Part shown: one piece after another, positions 24,156-36,100 of the stretch
Numbering within the stretch: position 1 is the stretch's first letter
Layout of the letters: the number at the start of each line of letters is the position of its first letter
NCBI GenBank assembly: GCA_002633005.1
Contig: NMRA01000143.1
Location: 218,539-282,538, forward strand
Length of the DNA: 64,000 nucleotides
From: Phoronis australis
Lineage: Eukaryota > Phoronida > Phoronidae
Direction: 5' to 3'
Position numbers and translations under genes: made by a program
Notes under the pieces: generated by a model
Told to the model about the DNA's origin: nothing
Database searches by the model: none
The model's input: only the letters and a program-made list of their open reading frames with translations

Positions 24156-26754
24156 TGTCATTCTGTATATGTTCACTCTACTCAATACACTTCCAATTTA
24201 TAATCCATGAATTTTATTTTGATATGTCTGAATTTACATTTGTTGGTGGTTATTTTAATCTTAATATATTTTGTATCAGTAAACATGACTTGTTTGTTTA
24301 CCTCTCACATAATCATGCATGTGGGTTTATGTTATTGGTTTTTAAAACAAAACAGTGGTGTCATAGCAAATCTCATTTGTTCAGTGCGTGACCCTTGTCC
24401 AAAACAAAAAGAATGTTCTACTTTTAATTGCTGGACTTGGTGTGTCCAATAAGACAAATTAAACCGTCTTTGTTTATCAAAATGAATACCAATGATATCA
24501 CCCCCATGGTAGAAAAAATCAAAACTTGGAAAACTCAAAAATCCCTGCTTTGTGTCAGTCACAATGGATTCAAGACCAAATTGTGCAAATTGAGGATTTC
24601 AAGAACTTTAAAATATTTAGGTTACACAGGGTTTGGAATTTTCCTCGTTTTAGAGGATTTCCTTTTCTGGTTTTGATAAATTTCGGTTAAATTTCACCAC
24701 ACAAAAATATTTCTATCACCTGCTACTTGTGGGACGATTACATTGCCTGGACAATTTCCTCTTGATCATTCCAAGCCCTGGTTGCAGAAACAGCGTACAG
24801 GACAGCAGACAACTTTATTTTTTAAATAACAGGAATGAGATGAATGATTGAAAGTGTATTCGGAGGTTTCTGCGGTACGGACGAGGAAGTTCAGTGTATT
24901 CGTTTTCTATTAGAACAACCCATTTCGGACAATTCGATCCTTAACTTGGACACCCCGTGAAGCTTGACGAAACCGGCTGCGGCTGTCCGACACACGGTGA
25001 GCTCGGCTGTATATTTTGCATAATACATCAGCTTTTGTGCTAGTTTTTATTTCCATTAAGCTAAATTGATGTAATCGCATTGACCCTGAACAGAAAGCGC
25101 TGGACCCTTCGGCAACTCGACAAAACGAGTGACTTACCATGCCAAGATAACTGTGAACCGCTAGAATTTGGTGCAAAAAGGTAATGAAAATTGGAAACCT
25201 CTGTCACGATAAGGATTATTGCGAGCTCAGTTTTGTGAGGGTGGGTCTCATTCGATTTTTGTTTTTGCCAGTTCGTGAGGTCTGAGCTCAGGAGTGGGTT
25301 AGTTACACAACTGTTAACTAAGACCTAGCATGAGAACATCTGCCAGATCACGGACAGCGGTCATTGTTCTTCAGTGGAACTATTTTAAAATGTGCAGAGA
25401 GTGTTTGACACATTTGTACCTCTGGCTTTGTTTCTTGGTTTATATAGTGGTGCTTGGTGTTACAAAATTTAATTATTCCACTATCAGGGGTCTCATAACA
25501 AAAATCCAAGTATTGAACTTTTAAAAGGACTCCTTTACTTCTTTATTCGGTAAGTCGAATTTTTGCATGCTAAGTACTATAATGCCTAAGATTTTCTGGA
25601 AAACAGATGGTTGACTACAGCAATTTAAAAATCATTCTAAAGCCCACGACAATAAATGAAATGTAATAACATTAACTTTACGCACATTATTGCAATTCCA
25701 TGGGAATGTGTAACTTGTTTTAATGTGGATATGTAGGCGTATCTTTGGCAATGTGGGTCTATTTTAACCTAAAACATAGTTACCCTTGTGGTCGACATAA
25801 GATAATTCAAAATTAACTATCAAAATTGAATGAGAAATATGCAACAGTTGATAACCGAGTGCTCAGGCACATTCCACTCGCAGGCAGCTAGACGGCTCTG
25901 TGGTAAATCAAACGCGAAGCTGTACGCTAAAACGTAAACTAATCGCTGCACACTTGTTGGGCTGTCCGCCGGGCCTACCCCAAATTACGGACGCTGGACT
26001 TCAGACACTGAGTGCGGAATGCAGCTTTAAATTTCCGTCAGAAATTAGATAGGCCTATCTGGTGGATATTAGACACACTTCCACCTGAAAGTCGTAGGCC
26101 TATGTACGGCGCATAAACTCCAGATATAGCCTTTGTCTGTATTGTTTGTTTTTATACATACAACACGCCAAATAGGAATTTTATTCCGTGAAAAAAGTTG
26201 CCAAGGAAACTTATCGATGAGAGACACAGCGGCGGATAGGATATGAGGGCCGGGAACCAACAGTTTTCATTTTGTGATATCTACTCTCAAAACAAACACG
26301 CGCACACACAAAAACAAGCCTGGACCCAACGATTGACTCGGAGCCACAAAATTAATGTCATAATTTTATTTTTCCCGGAGTGCCTTTTCAGTAGCATTTC
26401 TTTTAGTCGACCGTCGGCCAAGATCGGGGGGTTGCTTTGTGAAATGACGTAGTCCTGGTCTAGGTCTAACTTAAATCTTGTTTAATATAAAAAACTTTAT
26501 GAAATAGGCAGTAAATCTATGTCGCGAATGCTTGATATAATCTCAGTCAAGTTCGCGCATTCCACTATAGGTGTCCATTTCATGATAGTGACTTTAAGAG
26601 ACACTAAATTTACGTTCCACTTCACCTTCCATGAAACAGCTGATAGGGCCTATCAAGTTCACGCAGTCAAAATTCCAACCTAATCACGCACGACACTCAA
26701 ATTAACGACCGCTCCATACGCACGAGTTACGTCAGTGCACATGCAGGGCCCTAC

Positions 26755-26830
26755 AGCGGGGTCCGTAACGCTAGGACCTCGCTAAAAGCTAGCCAAAATC
26801 ACGTGTTCTCGTTTAAAATACAGGGAGTGG
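26755..26830. mobile_element. MITE fragment related to 57538-57682
   Basis: CTAGCCAAAATCACG followed by TTTAAAATACA is shared with 57576-57608. The flanking GGACCTCGCTAAAAG is the reverse complement of sequence at the other end of that element. Only part of the element remains, upstream of LDHD exon 1. Confidence 0.55.
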
Positions 26831-27184
26831 ACCTAAATGTCTTGACGCATGGTCTAATGCGATTCGGGTCACTGGTGAGGAAAGGAGCTATAAGTTTGCG
26901 AACGTGGTTACCGGATTACCATCGCCGTACTATCCCCGATCGTTTGGGTGCCTTGTTGTAGGCCTACTGCCATCCTCCCGAATTAAGGTGCATCCGTGAT
27001 CACCCGGGTATCCTGATGGAAACTCTGACTCGACTCCACTATCTTTAAACGCCCCCGGTTGCTGATGACCAGATGACCTACATAAATTCTCTTATTCAGA
27101 CCTTCGAACGCGTTTCACCTGTCATATTGTTTACTTGTACAGGCGAACAGTCTAGGCGTGATATTGTTGTTGAAACATGCGAGT

Positions 27185-30100
27185 ATGACCCTGTTGTACA
27201 GCAAATGCAACTTAGTTGGCATCGTTGGCGCGCGATTCGCCCAGGTACGTTGTTTTCTAAATCCCCCTATGCACATACTTTGACCGAAGTGCATGCATGT
27301 AAACTTTGACTCCTCTGTCCGGGTCACTAGGTTTGACGGCTAGCTGCCCCTACCCAGTAGTCACAATTTCCTCATGAATTGCAACCTCAGGTTGCAAACA
27401 GTGTTTGTGACCGCACCCTTGCGGTGATCGCCAATTTCGCGCACCTTCGGTAGTTCAACAGTCATCTCCCCCGGGGTAGGTCTACTACCGACAGTACGAA
27501 GACAGCGTACCACCTCAGGCCCCAGTACGGTCTGATCATCCCATGGGCACTCCATACGCCGGACTTTTCGGCGAATTATGCCGGACTGATCATGTTGAAG
27601 TCATGTTGCTATAAGTATACCTTGTGCCCATAGTTAGGAGGCCCTTGATGTCTTTTGAGCTCCTCCTATCTCGAACAAATACTCATTCAGTAGCGGCAAT
27701 TCGGAGGCTATTTTTACCTTCAGTTGCTCGCGGTAAGGGACGTGACGCCAGAAGGTGTCGGTGCAACTAAACAGCAGACGATATCAGACGCTTGCTTGGC
27801 AATGTACGGCAATCCCCTATACACTAAGGCTACTTCATATCACAACAATCTCACTCACTCCTGCAGAAGCGGAGAATTTCTCAGCAAGTTGTTGACGCTG
27901 TCAGAAACATCATTGGGCCGGAAAACACGATGACCTCTCTTCCGGTGAGACAGCAGCACCAAACAGACGAGTCATACCATATGTGAGTGACGTTACTATA
28001 GATGACGGCTAGTTATTGATTATCTTACCTTGTTCGTCAATTCTTGTGTCGGTGAACATTTCTACCCACAGCCGGAGAACAATATACTGCATTCGATTTT
28101 GAAACAAAAAATGTTTTGTGGCCTTCCGTTAGCCATGAAACTTTCATGCAAAGTTTGAAGCCAAGACATAAAGTTAGCTAAATAGGCAAGCATTCTATCT
28201 CTTTAGGCTAGAATTATTAGATACGTTTGTATCGGAATAATGAGTAAAAATTAAAGCATTCAAGCTTGCATGTCTGTCCTTTCCCAGACATTTCCTATAG
28301 TATTCCAGCCCATTTCTTGGCTGGGACGTTTTTGTAGAGGAGAACCGCCTGATGTGGTGGCGTTCCCCCAATCCACCGAACAGGTCAGCCGACTATTGCT
28401 AATGTGCAACGAAACCAGGACTCCGGTCATACCATGGGGCACAGGAACAGGAGTAGAGGGCGCCGCCGTCGGGACAAGGGTAAGGAACAGAATCGCATGC
28501 GGGAAGCTGCTCAGGGCTTCCGATGTATCGATACTTAGGCTTGATACTTGACTGATTCTGATAGGGTTTTACCGAGTGTCCTGTGCACCGTACCAAATTG
28601 TCACAACTTCGAAACTGTCTTGGGACAGCCTACAGGCCCAAATTGTCACAAAAAATTTTGTGTCTGTCTATTTGGGCCTGTACTATAGAACAGGCTCTAA
28701 TTGTTACTACTGAAATTGTCACAACGTTCCAAACTGTCACAATAATGTAGTCAGAGAAATTAACTTGCTATGAAGATGGAATACTCCGTTAAAAAGACGC
28801 GCTTTATTAATTGCTGAATGAAAACACTTTTTGTTTTAAAACTGATATCTACGTAATTTTGCAACTGTAGTGGTTTATAGGTATACGTAGGGCAGTCGCC
28901 AGATTCAACCGTGTAGGGCCTACATATGCACAGATCGTTAAACCTGGTTGCGGAGCATTTTTCTTATGCCGGCGGAGACCCATTCTTAACACGGGCGGCA
29001 CCCATGCCACACAACTCTAAAACCTTATCACGCACAAAACATTTTACCACGGAAACGAAACTCCAACCGCTGACAGGCACGCTCACCACGGACAATTTCC
29101 AATGCAAGTGACCGAAATGTGGAATCGAGTTTCTACCCGGTTACAACCTCTGACGTCTCTGCCTTATTCGGCCGTGGAACGAGTGCCGGTTTGTCTGTGG
29201 CTTGAGTTCTGATTTGGAGGTAAGAGTGTTTAGTGCATGGTATTTTTTTTTGCTTTTGTTGTATGCCAGGGGTGTGTGCCTGTCGTAAGAACGTGTTTCT
29301 ATCCCTGAACTGTCTTGCATTGTTACATGCTGTTGTAGACAACCTGGATTTTTTAAGTATAACCCTGACTTAGTTTAACACTCCAAACAGTATTATGCGA
29401 AAGAGAAACGCCCTGGAGCAACACGGCAGCGTCTTACTAGCAGTGCGTTGCACATACTGGCTAACTCTCAGTGACATTAGTTGCTGGTGGCTAATCGCCG
29501 TATACAAGGGACACGAGACCGAAAGCGAGAGAAAATCATTTTCATAGCGAAAATATACACATATGCACACACAAATGAATGGAAAACGAAATTTTCGTTC
29601 AAGTAGCAAGTATTAAATACCTCACAATTGCAGACATGTTCTTGGCGATTTTTTATGTTTGTTGTCGTGCTTATGTTTTCTCTTGGATATTTGTAAGCGG
29701 GTAGAAAAAGCCCGCAATTTTGAGGTATATGAGACTAAATGGTATACATGGATATAGATAAATCCAAACTTTACAAGCGCCTTGGTGACGTGTAAAGGTG
29801 AGTTACACCGCTGCAAGTATGCGTGATATCGCCAATGACATGTTGGTGTTCACTTTTGATTCGAATAAAAACTGATGAAAAAGGAAATTCACGGCAGTCC
29901 ATGTACCTTTCACCTAAAGTGAAATAACGCGTAGAAAAGTGTCACCCTTTCACCGTTGCTGTCGTTTTAGATCTGATTGCCACCCCTTATCCCTAGCCTA
30001 GTACCCTAAAAACACCCGGTTTACGCACGAGCATTTTCAAAAAACGCCTGTCACTGATTTGCGATTTTGTGTTATACCCCTTAGAAAAGTTTAATCTGAG

Positions 30101-33100
30101 CGACCAACAGAATCGCGTCTTATATTTTCATACATAAAAATGCACCACTTTGGGTTTAGTAATTCGTGACTGGATGCAAGTTTGTTACGGGGCGATTCTC
30201 TCGAAACATGCCCCAAACTTTTTGCTAATTCCTAGTTGAGTTAGGGAGCTGGAACTTTTGTATAGGCCTGCACTATTCTTTTGAAAGCAACGCTGTTGCA
30301 CGCGTTGCGAAAAGATTAATCAATGCCTTTTGCTAGTGGTTTTTCGGCAGTGTGTCGACTTTGCGCTCGACGGATGTATTTCATAGAGTAGCACGGTTTT
30401 CAATTTGGAAAGGCGCACTGAGTTGTGACATTTCCAGCACCTGCTGTAAAAGTGTTTGAATTCATTGTTGTAATACTTTTCTTTCAGTTAGACTCTCTTG
30501 TCAGCTCAAACAGACCATAGGCTCGTTCCAAGACTCCAAGTTGACTTAATTTTTTTCTTAAGTCTGAGATTTGTCTCAACCTCCAAACTTCGAAACTTCC
30601 ACATCCGACCATTTTCTTGGAACTTGCTTAACATATTTTAAAATGGACTGAACTTAAAGATTTGCCGTGCCTAAGTCAGTGTTCTTAGAACGGGTCCCAT
30701 TTTTATAAACATTATTTCATGCTTCCCCGTGCTTCATTGAACTAAATGCAACAAATGTAGGGAAGACCTCCGGCACGTGCCCAGAACGCTAGCACTAAAA
30801 TAAAAAAGCCAACATCTGCGTAAGCTCAAAACATAAAATTGACGGTCTGCAAAATTTGAAGTTCTTGCCTCTGTTGGAAAAATTATGAGCAAAAGTTTGC
30901 GGCGTGTTTCGGGAGAATCACCCTGAGTATTTGTTTTTGGTTTTATGTTTGAATGGGGCTTGCTGTAAATATTAACTTGTTCTGTTAATTAAACCTCATT
31001 TTTTTCAATCTAGTGATCATGTATATTGTACAATCGCGGAGGGTAAATAGATAATCCGCACTTACCAAATCCCAGTGAGCTCACAGGTGAAGTGAAACAT
31101 TTTCCGGAGACTTTTTTAAAGTGTAACAAATGTCAGGCCGTTGCTTCGGGTATAACGCCAGTCTTAACTTTGCTTGTCCGTTGCCACGCCTTTATGACGT
31201 ACGGAATTACTGGTAGGCTGGATTTCACGGTAAAACGTTCATTTATGCAAGGTATTTATTTAATCATACTTCGTCACGAATTATAATGAACTATCATTTT
31301 CAGTTGCCTTCCTACCGAAAGTTTCATAATTTGTGCCCTTGACAGTCTCTAAGACATCCTGGAATATGTCAGACAGTCACAGGCTCAAATGGACTTACAC
31401 AAAAATTGTTGACAATTTGGGCCTGCAGCGCTGACCCAAATTGTCACAACTTAAAAGTTGTGACAATTTGGGACGGTGTGACAATTTGGGACGGTGTGAC
31501 AATTTAGGCCTGCACAGTGTTCTATGTTATCACGGAAATGCCGACAGCATGTCAGCATGTTTTCAAAACGGCTGTAAGCAATAAAAACGCTTCAGAATTT
31601 TGGTTTTGGTATTTTCACTTGTTATTGTCAGGTCATTTCTCTCGTTCATTCTAGAATTGTGCATATTTTGAGACCATTCCAGGTGTCTCATGGGTGCAAT
31701 AATGTTAAGTAGGTCTCACTTTTTGTTGTTCAAATACTGGTCTCGCCTATCGTTAAAAGGTTAATATTGGTTTTACGGCACAAACTGATTTCATGTCATT
31801 ATTATTTGATGGCAATTCGTGAAGTTTGATCGGAACTATAAAACAACAAACTCCGTTGTGTTGTTGTGATTTTATTGCGAATCCAAAGTTCTCGCCGTTG
31901 TCTGGCGGACTTCATTTTATCCCTGTCACTTAGCAGCGATAGCAGATTGTCAGGGTGCAACTGCGGGGTTCCAGATGCAATTCCGCGCTGGAGGTGATCG
32001 CAGAAATAGATGTCCTGGCACGATATTGTCCCTTTCAATTGCACGAAATGTCATGTACCTGTGACTGTTTAGGACACTAGGAGATTTGTTGTGAATATTA
32101 TAAGGGCTTACTCATTGTGAACTAATAGAGATATTTTGAAGGGTTAAAATGCACGCTGACCTGCATGTTCCTTCTGCGTCAGGGAGCTGTAACTATAGAC
32201 GTGAGTCAAATGAACGAGATTCTTAGCCTGAATGCCGACGATTTCGACGTAACTGTCCAGCCCGGCGTTACACGGATTGCTCTGAACGAACATCTTCGAG
32301 ACACGGGTCTGTGGTTTCCGGTAGGTAGGTACATATGATAGGATAGTATAATTGCGTCTCTTGATAGCCAAAAAATCGTGACTACAAGCCACACTAAGAT
32401 ATTAATTAGGATACCGCAGTACGTTAGAAAGTGCTATGGCTTATTCAGCGTCTTCATCAGTTGTTCACGTATATGTATAACATTTTTCAGCGGTATGCTT
32501 GTTGTCTGGATAACAAACCAGAATCTAACACAGTTATATACTATCCGGCCTAATTCTGTCAGGAATACCCGGTTTCTATTGAGACCATTTAGTCTTGAGA
32601 GGCATTGAATTTGAAAGACATGTTTTAGGAGAATGCCCGTTGCATAATGAAGTGAGAAAGCCAATAAAACAAATGTAAATATGAGACAGTATGTATACGA
32701 TTATTCTGATGGAATCAAAGGTCGTAGTTGCGGCAGTTTCGGAAATGAATTCTGTCATGTTGCTGCTCCTGTGTTGATGTATTTTTTGTTTATGATTTTG
32801 GTGGTGGCTTTTATACTTCATTATTGACTTGCCGTCACGAAATTCATCTCAAATTGGAGATGATTTCAGTTTGTTATTGCTTGCCGATAAGACTGCTAGA
32901 AGATGTCTTGTCACAGCGAGTCGGCCATTTATGCACCGAGCGTAGCATAGTCTTAACTATAAATGAGCTTTCAATTCTTTGTAAACTCAAATATCATTTT
33001 AGCCTTGTGAATAAGAAATAGGTTGAGAACAATTTTATCGCGGTAATGTGTAAATGAAGAGTTCGCTTGAACGTAACTCGGATGTATAGCCGGTTAACGG

Positions 33101-36100
33101 ATAAATGTTAACACAAACAAATGTTTGGTATGACGCCCACAAAAACGCCCATATTTCTGGTCTCTTGACAGATCCTGGCGCCTCCGCCAGCCTTGGCGGC
33201 ATGTGTGCCACCAGCGCATCGGGCACGAATGCCGTGCGATATGGCACAATGAGAGAGAATGTTCTTAATCTCGAAGTGGTGCTAGCTGACGGCCGTGTCA
33301 TACACACAGCGGGGGAGGGGAGGCGAACGAAGTAAGATGACAAGACGACCAGTTAATTTTAATTTGTTCTTGAATTGATATTTCAAATTCTACATTCAAC
33401 TTTAGTTTCCGTGACTCCACAAAACAATCATATCCATAGATAAACGTTATTGCGCCCTCACTGCTTTCAAAATGCTGGCAGGGATAGAGAATAACGTCTC
33501 ACACGCAAGTGAGAGAAAAAATATGCCTCGCGCATTTATTGCCAGCGAAACAAAACTTTTATTTTAGAAATTTCATCGTGCAGACATTGCAGATCTGCTG
33601 ATTAGAGAAACGAAAAGGCATAAAATTTCATTAAACGTTACACTGTCCGCAGCCTTAATTGTGCATTTCAGAAAAACCTCTGCTGGTTACAACCTGACAA
33701 ATCTCTTCGTGGGCGCTGAAGGCACGCTTGGTATCATCACCTCGGCCACTCTACGACTGCACGGCATCCCCGAATCGGTATAGCGTGATTTGTTGAAAAT
33801 GTACAGGTGCTTAAGCTCAGTACCTGAAGTTTCTTTGCGCGCTTCCTTCTGCCACGAGTTTGTGTTGATGATCAGACGTAATTTACTCTACCTCAGAAAA
33901 GTGTGATTAAAGTTGTCACCGTGGCTCACAAAGTGAAATTTTTACCTATTTATGTGTCAAACACACACCATCGTATTGTACTTAGTGAAGAGTGTTCGTT
34001 TCTTAACAGTTTCATACAATGACAAACGGTGACAATTCTGGCTGTGAGTTTCACAAAAAATCGACACATGATCACAGTTGTCATCTTTTCAACCATTCAA
34101 AAGCCCCAGGCGACCACGATCCAACATGTGTGCACTACTGAAGCTGGATGGATTTAGTGCAATAAGCCGTACGCTGGAGTCATTGTTAAAATCGCTTATA
34201 ATAATCAAATGTCATTCAAGCTGAAATTTAATTTGAGTTAGTGAAATTGTAATTTGCTTGGCCAGCCATTGGTTGTAATTGTAGTTTTACCCATTTTAAT
34301 CAGATTGTATCGGCCGTGTGCCAGTTCGAGACGATCAAAGAAGCAGTGGACACGACCGTACAAGTGTTACAGGCGGGAATTCCTATTGCAAGAATAGGTA
34401 CGAAATTGGCGTCCATTCCGTTGATTTTGAATCAGAAATATGCGGTATGTGGTAAAAATGCTCATCATTGGCCATGAGTGCATCACGCATACGTGCTCGT
34501 TCTTCGAAAAACGTTGAAACACCAGAAGATGACTGGAGAAATGACTGACCGAAACGTCGTGTCCGTGTAAATAGGCTTGGTATGCATGTATAGAGGTTGT
34601 TGTGAACAGACCAATAGATTTTACATAGGCGGATTTAGGGGGGCCCAGGGCTGCCGCAAGCAAAATGAAACAGTAAGAGAGTAGATCGTGAAGCGTGAGG
34701 AAATATTGANCTTAAAAGTAGTTTTGTGTTCCGACAGTGAAGCTGCACGCGCTGTCAGAGGTACGAAATTCATCAGTTATAATTGATGATAAAGATGAAC
34801 AAGTTGAAGACGGGGCTTCACCCAGGGTATTGTAAATTAGTCGAACGAAACTTGAAGTATTAAACCGCCTTAATACCATACATATTTATCTGCTGAAAGC
34901 GAAATCAGAACAAAACAAATCAACACTGGCAACTGAAATACATTCATGTCCCAACAGGAAATTCGTCAGCCAGTCGGGCTCACGGGAACCAATGGGAAGC
35001 CGTGATTTCGGGCTCAGGGGAACCAATGGATAGCGGTGATCTCCTGTGCAGTTTGCTACAGCTTTGTACAAATTATTGGATCGCAAAAACATATTTTCAG
35101 AGTTACTAGACGAAGACATCGTGCGCTGCGTCAACAAGTATAGTAAAACAAATTACACAGAGTCAACTTCACTTTTTCTGGAGTTCCATGGTAGCCACCA
35201 GGAAGCGGAAATGCAGGCGCGTGCAGTTGGTAAGTGGGTTGCAAAGCCGGTGGTCATGTGCGACTGTGAACGCTGTTCTTAGAATTTTCTTCAGTGTGCG
35301 TTGCATTCACATGTAATTAAAGTCCATGCACAAACGTTTGGTTTTTAGTTTTAGTTATTGATGTTCGTTGGTCTGCGTTCCATGTACCCAAGAAACTCCC
35401 AAAGCACTTGAGGCGAGAATCTTCGCTTATGGAACGGAAACAGTGAATTCTATCCCATAATTTAATATTCAACCTCACCAACCAATCATTTCATGTTCAT
35501 TGGCCGCTATTTTGCTAGGCATACTCGCTAAACGCCTTTCACTCGCCCGTTTTTTTCGTAGTCCTCTGGGATCTAGCTTTATAGCACGATTCCTGCGTTT
35601 AGGGTACGCACCTGCATTATATTGTCAGCCATTTTACAATTACATGATTTTAGAACACTAGCACTGATGATAGTTAGCGAAGTGAAGGTTACTTAAACTC
35701 GAGGCTGAACGTAACATCAATGTAAACGGGCAGAGAAAACTGGCATTTGAAAATTTCAGAAGATCAAGCATTGATCATCGCCATTTTGTATACTCAACGC
35801 AAGTGGAAGTAATCTATTATTGTATATTGTATTTGTATCGACGACTAGTAGACGTATAATTTTATCGTAACAGAAGAGCTAGCGAAGTACAACAATGGCT
35901 CCGACTTTCAATGGTCCTCAGACAGCCAAGAACGAAACAAACTTTGGAAGGCTAGACATAACACATTATACGCCATTAAAGCAACCCGGCCTAATACAAT
36001 GGTAGGTTCAACTGGTGTTTGCACATGTTTTATTGGTGAACTTTGTATTATCGTAAACTCTACTAACTACTCAAATTTGTTGAATGATCCGAGCCCTAAC

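Larger units (their letters stand above)
18427..27184. other. Intergenic or extended 3' UTR, no gene recognised
   Basis: No exon with recognisable protein similarity was found on either strand. The plus strand is T-rich up to about 24.9 kb, which would fit a long 3' UTR or a noncoding transcript extending HNRNPM. Contents noted: a 21-bp direct duplication (20680-20720), a degenerate array (about 21960-22850), a 31-bp tandem array (24001-24155), a transposon fragment (about 26755-26830), and the LDHD promoter at the right end. Confidence 0.6.
28480..32182 (+). other. LDHD intron 3, transposon-filled
   Basis: This is the longest LDHD intron at 3.7 kb. About 80 percent is the 28581-31517 element with its nested insertion. 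The remaining 0.1 kb at the left and 0.67 kb at the right show no feature. Confidence 0.8.

Noticed and set aside
27073-27309. 78-codon ORF over LDHD exon 1
   Set aside because: This frame does not join exon 2 in phase. The overlapping frame starting at 27185 does, and it gives a presequence-like peptide.
34733-34756. Possible LDHD micro-exon reading VKLHALSE between AG and GT
   Set aside because: Including it breaks the phase into the next exon, and the family sequence runs straight from ARI at 34397 into ELLDED at 35101.
34623-34756. Haplotype duplication at the N at 34710 like those in HNRNPM
   Set aside because: No repeated block was found on the two sides. Only a GGCGGATTTAGG MITE fragment lies nearby.
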